Assembly: GCF_004015185.1 (NCBI RefSeq)
Contig: NZ_CP025746.1
Span: 1,116,001-1,180,000, forward strand
Origin: Clostridium manihotivorum
Lineage (GTDB): Bacteria; Bacillota; Clostridia; Clostridiales; Clostridiaceae
Direction of reading: 5' to 3'
DNA length: 64,000 nt
The position numbers and the translations under genes were made by a program. Below the pieces are notes generated by a model that was given only the letters and a program-made list of their open reading frames with translations, was not told the origin of the DNA and did no database searches. Shown here piece after piece: positions 19,068 through 30,890 of the stretch (position 1 is its first letter; the number at the start of each line of letters is the position of its first letter).

Positions 19068-19637
19068 TTAGTTCTTATATACTGATACAAGATCTTTTTT
19101 CATTCTTCTTAATACATCTACTTCTTTACTAATTCGGTAATATACTAAATAACCTTCATATATTGCAAAGGCTTTATTAGCTATTGGATCTATTTCTGAT
19201 TCAGCAGCCTCAGAAAATTTTAAAACATCGCTAAAGATATCAATTAATCTTTTCATGGACTTTGAATAATATTCTGCAAGATCAGGCTCTGAAAAGGCAA
19301 TTTCTAGCCCTAGCACTGCAAAAGGGCAACCATAGTGCGTATTATTTTCAGCTGATTCTATCATTTTATCTATTAGATCATTTATAAATTCAGCCCATTT
19401 TCGATCCTTAGCGGAGTTAAGCACCATTAAACCAATTTTTCTTTCAAAGTAAGAGCATACACTTAGAGCCAAGTCCTTCTTGCTTTTGAAGTGAAAATAG
19501 AAGGAGCCCTTAGGAAGACCAGTGCAAGCCAAGATATCATTTATTCCTGTGGCATTATATCCATTTTGTATGAATAGATTTGCAGCACATTCTATTATAT
19601 TATTTTTTGATTGTTCACCTTTTGTATTTTTAGCCAC
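19068..19637 (-). CDS. TetR/AcrR-family repressor
   Basis: A 189-residue protein with the TetR helix-turn-helix (residues ~8-55: IIECAANLFIQNGYNATGI, GLPKGSFYFHFKSKKDLAL). The C-terminal ligand domain resembles the LmrA/YxaF branch (YGCPFAVLGLEIAFSEPDLA). The same-strand thiolase lies downstream, and matching TAGAC dyads precede both genes. The ligand is unknown; an acyl-CoA or fatty-acid signal would fit the target. Confidence 0.9.
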   Translation of the reverse strand: MAKNTKGEQSKNNIIECAANLFIQNGYNATGINDILACTGLPKGSFYFHFKSKKDLALSVCSYFERKIGLMVLNSAKDRKWAEFINDLIDKMIESAENNTHYGCPFAVLGLEIAFSEPDLAEYYSKSMKRLIDIFSDVLKFSEAAESEIDPIANKAFAIYEGYLVYYRISKEVDVLRRMKKDLVSVYKN

Positions 19638-19732
19638 TGTAGGATCTCCCTTTATTATTTATTAATTTCATACTCAATATATTCTTAGAATCTATGCTTA
19701 TTTCTAAGATGAGTTATTGCTTAATTAAATAA

Positions 19733-19748
19733 TAGACCAGTCTGTCTA
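19733..19748. promoter_or_regulatory. TetR operator before its own gene
   Basis: TAGACCAGTCTGTCTA lies about 95 bp upstream of the tetR start and matches the thiolase-promoter site, indicating autoregulation. Confidence 0.8.
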
Positions 19749-19957
19749 TTTTGTCAATACTTTAACAAAGTATGTTTAATATCTGGAATGGATATATTTT
19801 AATTTGTTACATTTTTACGGATAATATATAATATTTTTAAATTTTATGATAAAAAACATAACGAAAAAAATAAAAAGTTGTACTATGATTTTACATAAAA
19901 GGATATATACAACATGATAAAATGAATTTGTTAAAATATGTTGTAAGGAGGACTTAT

Positions 19958-22900
19958 ATGTCAAATACAAAAAAACTTATTTCACTACTATTGGTTATTT
20001 GTTTTTCAGTTTCTTCAATGCAGATACCTGTTTATGCTAAAGATAACAAGAGTAATAGTGGTAATGTTGAAAAGAATACTAATGCATCTGTTGTAAAAAA
20101 TCAGAAGTCAAAGAAGATAACAAAAGAATTGACAAATGAAAGAACAGAAAACAGCAAAAAATTTCAAAAGGAAGATGGAAGCTTTGAAGTAGATCAATAC
20201 AACTCAGCAATTCACTATCAAGACGGTGGTCAGTGGAAAGATATTGACAATACTTTAGAGGAATCGAAAGATAAAGATGATGATGGAAATAATGTATTGG
20301 AAAATAAACAAAATAACATAAAGGTTAAAATTTCAAAGAATTCATCTTCAAAGAAGCTTGTACAAATGAAAAAAAGATAAGTACGAAATAAACTGGAGCT
20401 TATCAAATGTTCAATCATCAAAAGCATCGGTGGTTACTGCAGATGAAAATAAAATAAATGATGATATAGATAAAAGTGTAGAAAATGAGGTTAATAACGA
20501 TAAAGAGTTGACAAAAGTAACCTCAGATGAAAAACAACAGATAAAGGAAGATTTGAAGACTAATGAAAAAATTAAGGATTTAAAGAATATTACTTCACAG
20601 GTAAATTTTCAAAATGTGTATGACAATACGGATTTGCAGTATATTTTAAATGGTAGTGATATTAAAGAGAACTTAATTATTAATAAATATAATGACAATA
20701 CTAGCTTTTCCTTTAACATAAATACAAAAAATGTTACGCCAATTTTACAACAAGATAAATCAATAATATTCTTTGATTCTAAGGACAAGTCAAAAAAAGT
20801 ATTTCAAATAGAAGCACCTTATATGTATGATAAGGTAAACAACTCCAGTGATAAAATTGAGGTAGCTATTAATCAATCTAAGAATGGATATTTATTAACC
20901 TTAACTCCTGATAAAACCTGGTTAAGTAGTAGTGATAGAGTATATCCAGTAACCATAGATCCATCAATGCAAACTTCATTAGAACGTAGCAAGATTCACG
21001 ATACTTTTGTAGGATCACTTGATACTGAAAACAAATGCAAAAATCAATATGTGAGGGTTGGTCTAACACCAGGTAATGTAGGAACTTGTAGAACTTACAT
21101 TAAGTTTGATTTACCTACACTCTCAACTGGAGATATGATAACAAATGCCCAATTGAACTTACTTCAATGCTCAGATGTAAGCAGCGTATCTTCAAATCAA
21201 GTAAATGTCCACAATGTAACTCAAGACTTTGATGCAAGTAACTTGACTTGGGGTACTCAACCAAGCTATGATTCTCATATTGAGGCCTTAAATATGATTA
21301 CAAGTAATCAGAATCAATGGGTAAACTGGGACGTTACTAGTATTGTAAAGCAGTGGTTCACAACTGGCAATAATTATGGAATTATGTTGGAACAAGATAA
21401 TTCTTCAAAGCACACTGCCTTCTGGTCTTCTGATATGAATGATGCTTTTACCTCCGCAAGACCAATGATTTCTTTCAACTATATAAATAATAGTGGAATC
21501 GAGAACTACTGGACATATCACTCTCAAAATGTAGGGAGAGCCGGTACGTCCTATATTAACGATTATAATGGTAATCTAGTATTTACTCACAATGACATTG
21601 ATATGAGCGGAAGCAGAATGCCTGTATCAATAAATCATGTTTTTAATAGTAATGATATTACTACTTCTAATATAGGTTTTGGATCTGGATGGAGACTTAA
21701 TATAAATCAAAGATTAGAGAGTCAGACCATAAATAATACTCAATACTATAAGTATACAGATGAAGATGGTACTAAACATTATTTTCAAAATTCAGGCTCA
21801 ATGCCAATAAATGATGAATTAAATTTAGGACTCTCACTAACAAAAGAGGGGGATGGATCTTTATCAATTAGCGATAAGAAAAATAATAAGATAAACTTTA
21901 GTTCCTCAACTAATGACTTAAATTATATAAAAGATGCTAATGGTAACATTATTACATTTACCTACGGAGGAACCTCAAGTAGTGGCGTTAGGAATATTAC
22001 AAAAGTCACAGACGGATCAGGGAGAGTTACTTCTTTAAATTATAATTCTTCTGGAATACTAACATCAATTCAAGATACAGCAGGTAGGACTATAACTTAT
22101 AATTATGATGGAAATGGCAATTTAACTACAATTACTTATCCAGATAATAAATCATCCAATTACTCTTATGATGGTAATCATAATTTAGTAAGTGCAACAA
22201 ATTATGATGGATACAGAATCTCTTATCAATATTATGGGATTGCTCCGCATAGAGTAAGTCATCTTTTAGAATCAAATACAAATGGAGCCTTAGGTGATGA
22301 ATTAAGCGTGTCCTACGGGAATAATAGCACTACATTTACTGATGTTAAAGGAAGAAGAAGTATATATCAATTTGATAATGTAGGAAAGACCCTGTGTATG
22401 AAGGATGCAGATGGCAGTGCTCAGTATTATAAATATACTGACAGCACAAATGCTTCAAAGGTAACATCAGAATCAAAGCTTGAAAAGACTGTAATTAACT
22501 TACTTACAAATCATGATGCTGAAAACTCAGATTCATGGGGAGTTGGTACAGATGGTGGTAGTGGATCAAGCAGTTTTACATCAGCAGTTAGTTATATGGG
22601 CAATCAAAGCTTAGCGATAAATAAGACAGATAATGTAAGTAGACAGTATTTTGATCAGTGGAATATATTGAAGCCAGGAAAAACTTATACTTTTTCAGCT
22701 TATGTAAAGACTGTAAATGTATCTAATACTAACGGAGAAGGTGCGGTAATAAGTTTTTATTATAAAGATAAATCTGGTAACTATCAGCGTATAGATTCTA
22801 ACTATTTAAATGGAAGTAATGACTGGCAGAAGTTACAAACGACTTTTAATCTTCCTATGGATGCAGCGGATTATAATGTACTAACTAGAGTTAGTATGCT

Positions 22901-25900
22901 ACAAGAAACTGGTACAGCGTATTTTGATAGTATGCAATTAGAAGAAGGTGGTGTAGCAAACAGATATAACTTAGTAGATAATGGTGATTTAACAGGATCC
23001 TCAGGAACGCCTAATAGATGGAATACTATTAGCACAGGAGGGTCTGATGGATTGGTTTCTACTAGTGATTCTGATCACCCAGCAAACCTAGATAATTCTG
23101 TATATCAAGTAAGTGGTTCTTATGGAGTACAAAAGAAATTAGGTCAATCAATTAATATAAAAGGAAAAGCAGGAGATATTTACACAGTTGGCGCATGGGC
23201 AAAAGCGTATTCGGTTCCAAGCGGTACTTTTCAGTTGCAGGCTGTCTTTAGCGGTTCAAGTGGAAGTCAAAGTGTGAATTTTGATTTCAACAAAGACTCT
23301 AATGATTGGCAATATATATCTGGAAGATGCGTAACTAATTCAGATTATTCAAAAATAGATATATATTATATATATGGAGATAATGCAAATACTGCATATT
23401 TTGATGGAGTCCAATTATACAAAGAAGAGTTTTCGAAGAGTTACCAATATGATTCAAAGGGTAATTTAGTATCCACTGCTGATCTGGCAACACAAAACTC
23501 TAAGTTTGAGTATAATGGCAATAATGACGTTTTAAAAGCTGTAGATCCAAAAGGTAACTCATTTAAGTACGAGTATGACAGTAAGCATAATCTTACAAGA
23601 GGAACATCAGCTGCTAACGTAAATTATAGCTTTAATTATGATAGCAATGGAAATGCAGTTAGTGCAAGAGTAGGCGATGGAGCTGACTATATTCAAACAA
23701 AAGCTGATTATACTTCCAGTGGTAACTATATAAAGTCTTTAACAGACAGTATGGGTAATACAGTAAGTTATGATTTTGATGAAAGCAAAGGGTTATTAAA
23801 TAGTATAACTGACCCGAAAGGAAGTAAGACAAGTAATACTTATGATAGTGTTGATAATCTAACAAGTACTAGTAAGACTGTAAGCGGACAGCAGATAACT
23901 AATAGCTATGGTTATCAGAATGATAGAATAAGTCAGATTACCCATAATGGCTTTAACTATAATTTTGCTTATGATTCTTTGGGAAACAATACCGGTGTAT
24001 CTGTAGGAAACCAAAATTTAATTACTAATACCTATGAACCAAGAACTAGTTTATTAACAAAATCCACTTATGGAAATGGACAATCGGCAAGTAATTATTA
24101 TGACAATTCTGATAGAATTTTATCAAGGAATGTAGGTGGTAATACTACTGTTGGAGTTACGTATGATGCACAACTTCAAAATATAGGATGGCAGAATCCT
24201 TGGTCAAGTGACAACAGTTTAGCTGGGACAACAGGTCAAGGCTTAAGAATGGAGTCTTTAAAAGTTCAGCTAACCAATGCACCATCTGGTATGAAAATAA
24301 AGTATATGGCTCATGTTCAGAATGTAGGGTGGCAGAACTGGGTATATGATGGAGGTATAGCAGGGACTGTTGGACAATCACTAAGTATAGAGGCGTTAAG
24401 AATTCAACTTGAAGGAGCTCCAGAAGGTTATAATGTAAGATATCAAGTATATGCTGATGGTATTGGATGGATGGAGCCTGCATCAAATGGAGATATAGCT
24501 GGAACAGTAGGACAGAATAGAAGGATAGAAGCTATAAAGATATTTGTAGAGTTGCCGAGTTATACTTATCAATATGATGCTTCTGGTAATTTAGCTTATA
24601 AAAACGATTTAGAAAACCACGTTAGTTATAGATATGTATATGATAATTCTAATAGGTTAGTAAAAGTTTCTGATTCAATTGGAAATATGATAAGTTATAA
24701 TTACGACAATAATAATAATATTAGCTCTATAAACTACAATTCATCTGGCAAATCATACACCGTAAACTATAGTTATGATGCTGATAATAAACTAAAGAGT
24801 ACTACCTATGGAGCCGACGAGTATGATAATAATTATGATTCTTTGGGAAGGTTGACAAACAATGTTATAAAGACAGGATCTACTCAGTACAATGTTAATT
24901 ATAGTTATGCTCCAGGGGCTATGGCTTCAGGTATTGGGGTAAACTATAATGGTTATGTAGACACTGTGGGCTGGCAAAAAACAAAATTAGATGGTGAATT
25001 GTCTGGAACTGTAGGACAATCCTTGAAGTATCAAGAAATCAATATGAATTTAACTAACGTTCCTACAGATACAAATAATCCTCTGAATAAAATGAAAATT
25101 CAATATCAGACCCATGTATCTAACATAGGCTGGCAGGATCCTGTTTATGGTGGAACAAATGCAGGTGCTATAGCTTCAAACTATCAAATTGAGGCAATAA
25201 AAATAAATTTAGTAAATGCCCCAGCAGGTTATCATGTTTGGTATCAAGCTCAATTACAAGATAAAGGATGGACAGAACCAGTACAGGACGGAGCTATGGC
25301 AGGGACTACAGGTCAGAGCCTAAGACTTGAGGCTTTAAGAATATATATAGTTAAGCCAGGATCAGATTCCAAGGATTCCAATAAAATAGGTACCATTAGT
25401 AATAATGGAAACAACATAGGTTACAACTATGATGCCAATGGAAATATAAAAAGTATATCGCAAAATGGACAAACTATATCTTATACTTATAACGAGCTTA
25501 ATGAAGTTACAAGAGAAGACAACCAAACATTAAATTATTCTATGGTGTATAGCTATGATGCTGGTGGAAATATTGTAAGCAAAGTAAAGTATCCATACAC
25601 AACAGGGAATTTAGGAACTGCAACGAATAATGTTAGTTACAGCTATGGAGATGGTAATTGGAAGGATAAACTAACTTCTTACAATGGAAAGAGCATAACT
25701 TATGACCAAATAGGAAATCCATTGTCTTATAATGGCAATACCTTTGGTTGGAAGTCTGGAAGACAACTAGCGTATATGATTTTAAGCGATGGTCGTGACG
25801 TAGGCTTTAAATATAATGATGCAGGAATAAGAACAGAAAAGCGTGTAAATGGAGTAACTACAAAGTACTATCTAGATGGAGATAAAGTAATATCTCAGCA

Positions 25901-26834
25901 AGATGAAGAAGGTACAAGCATAAGATATAATTACGATGCTAATGGAAAACTAGTTAGCATGATACTAAACGGCACAGAATACTTCTATATAAGAAATGCC
26001 CAAAGTGATATAATAGGCTTAATAGACACCTCAGGAAATCAAGTGGTAAGTTATACTTACGATACTTGGGGAAAACTTATATCAATAACAGGAAGTCTAA
26101 AAGATACTGTAGGAGTTAAAAATCCTTATAGATATAGAGGGTATAGGTATGATACCGAGACTGGGTTGTATTATCTACAGAGTAGGTATTATAATCCCGA
26201 ATGGGGTAGGTTTATTAATGCTGATGGTATAGTTGGCACTCCTGGTGAGCTTCTATCTGCGAATATGTTTGCGTATTGTTTGAATAACCCTGTGAACATG
26301 GCTGATTCTAGTGGTAACTTTCCTTTTGTACTTAGTTTTTTTGTAGAAGCTGTGGTAGCAGCGGTGGAAGTAGTAGCAACAGTTTTATCAGCACCTGTAG
26401 TTGTAGGTGGTGCACTAATTGGCGCAACAGGACTGCTGATATATTCAGCGTATCAATATTATAAAGGGCATAGTACATCATATGCAGATAGCTCAACTAC
26501 TGAGAATAATAAAACATCAAGTTCACCACAAAATAAGACAAAGACTTCCAGTAAGGGGAGAAGTAAAAATAAACTTAAACCTGACCCGAGTGCTCAGGGG
26601 GACCATACTACATTTAAACGAAATCCAGATACGGGTGAAATAACAAACTATGAAACATGGAGACCGAATCCTAAAAATCCAACTGGATTTGACAGTGCAA
26701 AACGATATGATGGAACGGGGAGTCCCCATAAGAACCCAGTTACAGGAGAAGAGTTAATGCCGCATGTTCATGATAAAACAGTGCCAGGTGGTGTTAGGTC
26801 ACCAATACCTTGGGAAATACCTAGAAAACCATGA
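19958..26834 (+). CDS. Giant Rhs/WapA-like polymorphic toxin with ChW repeats and Ntox24-like tip, frame broken at an A7 run
   Basis: Start ATG 19958 follows AAGGAGG; the first residues form a signal peptide ending near VYAKD. The frame stops at 20380, but losing one A from the A7 run just after 20367 joins it to the 20430-26834 frame, giving about 2290 residues. Order: signal peptide; DNRLRE-like domain (~340-500); YD/Rhs repeats; two carbohydrate-binding-like beta modules (~845-995, ~1005-1155); more YD repeats; three ChW repeats (~1405-1535); three more (~1665-1800); Rhs core end (GYRYDTETGLYYLQSRYYNP); hydrophobic linker; tip with GDHTTFKRNPDTGEITNYET and TPHVHD-like PHVHDKTVPGGV, resembling polymorphic toxin type 24. 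Known WapA-type proteins deliver such tips to competitors. The frameshift may be real, phase-variable or a sequencing error. Confidence 0.85.
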
Positions 26835-26870
26835 TGGATAATGATTATAGTGATGAAGGAGTCTGATAAA

Positions 26871-27182
26871 ATGAATATGTTAGATTGGATACAAAATTGG
26901 TATCTAAGTAATTGTGATGGAGACTGGGAACATTGTTATGGAATAAAAATTTATACTTTAGATAATCCAGGATGGTCAGTAAACATTGATTTGACAGATA
27001 CTTATTTAGAGTTTTCAAAATTTGAGTTAATACAAAAATATATTAATGATACTAACTGGATACATTGTAATGTTGTAGATGGAGTATTTAAAGGTGGAGG
27101 TAGTGCAGATAAATTAGAAGAAATATTAAGAATTTTTTCGGAATGGGCAATAGCTAACAATGAAAGTACTGTAACTGATTAG
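26871..27182 (+). CDS. Imm53-family immunity protein
   Basis: A 103-residue cytosolic protein. The core WIQNWYLSNCDGDWEHCYG followed by IYTLDNPGWSVNIDL matches the Imm53 family, a known partner of Ntox24-type tips. The start at 26871 is used because GAAGGAG lies 8 nt upstream. It lies 36 bp behind the rhs stop, the standard toxin-immunity order. It should neutralise the tip of the upstream Rhs protein. Confidence 0.8.
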   Translation: MNMLDWIQNWYLSNCDGDWEHCYGIKIYTLDNPGWSVNIDLTDTYLEFSKFELIQKYINDTNWIHCNVVDGVFKGGGSADKLEEILRIFSEWAIANNESTVTD

Positions 27183-27300
27183 CAAAATTATAGGAAGAGC
27201 TGGCTACAAAATACTGGTAAATTCAATGCATAAATTTGAAGATAAATACCAAGTCACGGAAAGAATACGGTTGTTAAGTCTTTGGAGAATTCTTTAGCTA

Positions 27301-27866
27301 CATAATTAGAATTCTGTAGTGAGAATCAGCATAAAACCAAATACAGGAGAGCATCTATCACTTGATGAAGTTGATGGATGCTCTTTTTGCTTGGATAGAC
27401 TGTGGACACATTTTGGACGAGGTGTGATGTGACAAAAACTAGTATTCACAAGGGTTTGGGCGTAGTGGTCATAGTTTCACACAAGTATCTCTCAAAATAT
27501 GGTATACTATCACTAATGAATAGATTGTATTTTGGGAAAAGATATGTCCTATCTGCCCAAATCAAGTGAAATCAACAAAGTATATGTCCTGAAATAGCCC
27601 AAGCTATGCCCTACATATGTCCTAAAGGATAAGAAAATGAAAACCAATGAAACCATGTGTTTCTACAAGCTTTCTAAATCATTGTAGAAACTAAGCTGAT
27701 TTGGCAACAGCTTTTGAAACGGACGGTTCTAAGTTCATTAGTTTCAACAATGGTGTACTGTAGCTAGTCTAGCTAAGCCAGTAATGTCAATGAGTTTCAG
27801 GTTTGAGAAAATTGGATAGATACCAAGACTTTGGAGTTTGGGTAAAGGTATGATACCGAGACTGGA
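27301..27866 (+). repeat. 566-bp identical repeat, copy 1, leading into a silent Rhs cassette
   Basis: Identical base for base, as read, to 29093-29658. It contains a terminator near its start, several hairpins and three ATGTCCT words, then ends inside the Rhs junction sequence. No ORF of note lies inside. Identity across 566 bp in otherwise diverged surroundings means recent duplication or gene conversion. Confidence 0.92.
27348..27388 (+). terminator. Terminator inside repeat copy 1
   Basis: AGAGCATC, 21-nt loop, GATGCTCT, then five T. It would end the rhs-imm53 transcript and insulate the silent cassette behind it. Confidence 0.8.
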
Positions 27867-28553
27867 CTGTACTATCTGAATTCGCGCTACTACAATCCTG
27901 AATGGGGTAGGTTTATTAATTCGGATGGAGTAGCTGGACAAACTGGTGAACTGTTATCCCATAATATGTTTGCATATTGTAAGAATAATCCTGTCAATAT
28001 GAGTGATGATAGTGGTTATAGACCTAATTATATTTGTAATGATGGTGGAGAGATAGGAGTTTCAGGTGATAGCATTAGTTCTTCTGTAAATAATATATTT
28101 AGTATTTCATCAACAGTGAAAAGGTTAATACCTGATAGAAGTCAAATTATTAGTATAGGTAAGAGTGTTGCAGCAACAGGTGCTGAAGGTGGGATCAGTT
28201 TAGAATTAAGTCATATTCCTGATAGTGTACCTGTAGTTACAAATCGAGCACTAAGGCGTGCTGGGACAGAATTTAAAGTACCGCTAAAAGGTGCATCTAT
28301 TCTTAGAGGTATTGGAAAAATAGAAAAAGTAGGTGTAGTAGGTGTGGCATTTACTAGCATGAGTGTATGGGATAATTTTCACAGTGGATACAAATACTCA
28401 GAAGCTTTTGGAAGAAGTTTTATCGATGTTGGAGTGTCGGTGGCAGTAATAGGGTTTGGTTTGTTTACTCCTGTTGGATGGGCTGTTGGAATTGGGTTAG
28501 GGTTAGGTTTTGGTGCAGAAATTGCAAAAAATTATATTTGGAAAAAAGAATAA
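27846..28553 (+). pseudogene. Silent Rhs C-terminal cassette 1 (glycine-rich membrane-type tip)
   Basis: The frame opens directly after a TAA at 27843-27845 with RYDTETGLYYL, the Rhs core end, and runs 235 codons. It has no start codon with a ribosome site (first ATG 27966 has none), so it is probably not translated in place. The tip after YRPNYICNDGG ends in two glycine-rich hydrophobic stretches (SVAVIGFGLFTPVGWAVGIG), suggesting a membrane-acting toxin; no family was recognised. It would become active if recombined onto the main rhs gene at the shared 20-bp junction. Confidence 0.75.
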
Positions 28554-28601
28554 TATAGATATAAAAGAGAATATTTAATGAAATGAGGAGAAAAAATTAT
28601 T

Positions 28602-28985
28602 TTGAATAAAAAAAGTATTCCAATAGTCATGATATTATTTGTAATAATTGCTGCAATTAGGTATTTTCCCATAGAAAAAATACCATTTCCAGTAGTTATA
28701 GTTATTTTAATATCATGTATGTTGCTATCAATTTTTAGTGTTTTAAGATATAAGGGAAGTAATAAAGAACGAGTTTATCTTATTGTAATGACTATATTAG
28801 TAATTTTGCTTTTATGTACAATCGTAATGGCAGTTATAATACAAAATAACTATCCGCAGTTATCTGTGCATGTTAAACCAATATTTGTTAGCTTAATGGC
28901 AATATTATTTGTAACCTTATTAATAGTTGTATTTGCAAATGCATTGTATAAAAGTAATAATATTGGTAACTCAAAGAAAAAATAG
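28602..28985 (+). CDS. Small four-helix membrane protein, candidate immunity protein for cassette 1
   Basis: A 127-residue protein starting at TTG behind GAGGAG. It has four hydrophobic segments (around residues 7-20, 29-46, 58-80 and 93-113) and a basic tail. It lies 48 bp after the cassette-1 tip, the place of an immunity gene. A membrane immunity protein would match a membrane-directed toxin. No family was recognised. Confidence 0.6.
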   Translation: MNKKSIPIVMILFVIIAAIRYFPIEKIPFPVVIVILISCMLLSIFSVLRYKGSNKERVYLIVMTILVILLLCTIVMAVIIQNNYPQLSVHVKPIFVSLMAILFVTLLIVVFANALYKSNNIGNSKKK

Positions 28986-29092
28986 TAAGCTTACTACAAA
29001 AATATTATTAATCATACTGCATAAAAATGTAGATGTTGTATTAAGGATTGTAAGTTAAGTTATTAGACAATAATGTAAAGTTGAAGAGATTG

Positions 29093-29658
29093 CATAATTA
29101 GAATTCTGTAGTGAGAATCAGCATAAAACCAAATACAGGAGAGCATCTATCACTTGATGAAGTTGATGGATGCTCTTTTTGCTTGGATAGACTGTGGACA
29201 CATTTTGGACGAGGTGTGATGTGACAAAAACTAGTATTCACAAGGGTTTGGGCGTAGTGGTCATAGTTTCACACAAGTATCTCTCAAAATATGGTATACT
29301 ATCACTAATGAATAGATTGTATTTTGGGAAAAGATATGTCCTATCTGCCCAAATCAAGTGAAATCAACAAAGTATATGTCCTGAAATAGCCCAAGCTATG
29401 CCCTACATATGTCCTAAAGGATAAGAAAATGAAAACCAATGAAACCATGTGTTTCTACAAGCTTTCTAAATCATTGTAGAAACTAAGCTGATTTGGCAAC
29501 AGCTTTTGAAACGGACGGTTCTAAGTTCATTAGTTTCAACAATGGTGTACTGTAGCTAGTCTAGCTAAGCCAGTAATGTCAATGAGTTTCAGGTTTGAGA
29601 AAATTGGATAGATACCAAGACTTTGGAGTTTGGGTAAAGGTATGATACCGAGACTGGA
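29093..29658 (+). repeat. 566-bp identical repeat, copy 2
   Basis: Second copy of 27301-27866, starting at CATAATTAG and ending in the Rhs junction. The terminator of this copy is at 29140-29180. Spacing between copies is 1792 bp. Confidence 0.92.
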
Positions 29659-30330
29659 TTATATTACTTACAAAGTCGTTACTACAATCCTGAATGGGGT
29701 AGGTTTATTAATGCTGATTCATATGGTGGAGAATTAGGAACGTTACTATCTCATAATATTTTTGCATACTGTAGGAATAATCCAGTGTCTAGAATTGATT
29801 CTGATGGTTATAGAGATGAAGCAGGCTGTGGAGGCGGTGGTGGTGCATACCTAGAACTTGGTATTATAGAAGAGGAAGAAGGATTGCTTCTTAGAAATAT
29901 AATAAGTTCTGAAATGGACGAACAGTTAGCATTAGAAGCTCAAGAGATGAGATATGCTCAAGAATCAGCTTCTGAAAGAGCAATTAAATCTATTAGAAAT
30001 CCTAATGTAAAAAAAGGTGGTTCATATGGAAGTGTGCCAAAAAATGGTGGAGAAAATCACCACATGCCTGCGAAGTCAGTAAGCAATTTAAGTAAGAATA
30101 AGGGACCGGCATTAAATATGGAAAAGGCAGATCATAGAATGACTGCAAGTTGGGGGAATTCAAAAGAGGCTCAACTATATAGGGCCCAGCAAAAGTCTTT
30201 GATTGACAAAGGTAAGTTTATGGAAGCACAGCAAATGGATATAGACGATGTTACATCAAAGTTTGGTAGTAAATACAATGAGGGAATAAGACAAATGAAA
30301 GATTACACAATACAGTTGTTCAAAGATTAA
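29638..30330 (+). pseudogene. Silent Rhs C-terminal cassette 2 (His-rich nuclease-like tip)
   Basis: Opens right after a TAA with RYDTETGLYYLQSRYYNP and runs 230 codons with no ribosome site at any start. The tip has GGENHHMPAKSV, GPALNMEKADHRMTASWG and MDIDDVTSKFGSKYN. The paired His, the DH and the overall size suggest an HNH/endonuclease-VII-like fold toxin; this is by motif only. An intact immunity-like gene follows 18 nt later. Confidence 0.7.
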
Positions 30331-30348
30331 TTGAATGGAGGAAAGAAT

Positions 30349-30765
30349 ATGAATTATATTATTAAACCATATGACAGTATAGGTATGATAAGTTTAGGAA
30401 TGTCTAGAGAATCTGTAAGAGAAATATTTGATAACAAGTTTAGGGAGTTTAGAAAAAACCAGTTTAGTGAAAATACAACAGACGATTTTATGTATTGCCA
30501 TGTTTATTATGACACAAATAATATTTGTGAGGCAGTAGAACTATTTGAGCCTGCTGAGGTATCATTTAACGAATTTGAAATATTAGGAGTATCTTACAAC
30601 TTAGTTGAAGAGTTTTTTAGGAAACTAGATAATTCAATAGATATTAATGATGCAGGGTTTACATCATATAAATATGGAATAGGTATATTTGCACCATATG
30701 CGATAGATGAACCTGAGGAGCCAGTCGAATCTGTTATTGTTTTTAAACAAGGTTACTATGAGTAA
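30349..30765 (+). CDS. Candidate immunity protein for cassette 2
   Basis: A 138-residue acidic cytosolic protein beginning MNYIIKPYDSIGMISLGMS. ATG 30349 follows GGAGG by 8 nt, so it has a good ribosome site although the toxin before it does not. Its position directly behind the tip, length and acidity fit an immunity protein. The family was not firmly recognised. Confidence 0.65.
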   Translation: MNYIIKPYDSIGMISLGMSRESVREIFDNKFREFRKNQFSENTTDDFMYCHVYYDTNNICEAVELFEPAEVSFNEFEILGVSYNLVEEFFRKLDNSIDINDAGFTSYKYGIGIFAPYAIDEPEEPVESVIVFKQGYYE

Positions 30766-30890
30766 ATATTATAATTATAAGCATATCCTCTTGCTGCATA
30801 AAAGTATAAAGTTACTGCAAAAGTCTTTAGAAGAGAAATGTTAGATTCATTTTCGCTGCTTTCATGAAAAGTATAATAGTAAAGAAACTG

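Noticed and set aside
27460..27720. Group II intron or IS605-type guide RNA as explanation of the 566-bp repeat
   Set aside because: No domain V-like motif, no reverse transcriptase or TnpB gene, and no intron boundary consensus was seen.
27744..27941. 65-codon minus-strand frame overlapping the 566-bp repeat end
   Set aside because: It is antisense to the Rhs junction, lacks a ribosome site and does not continue the same way in the second copy.
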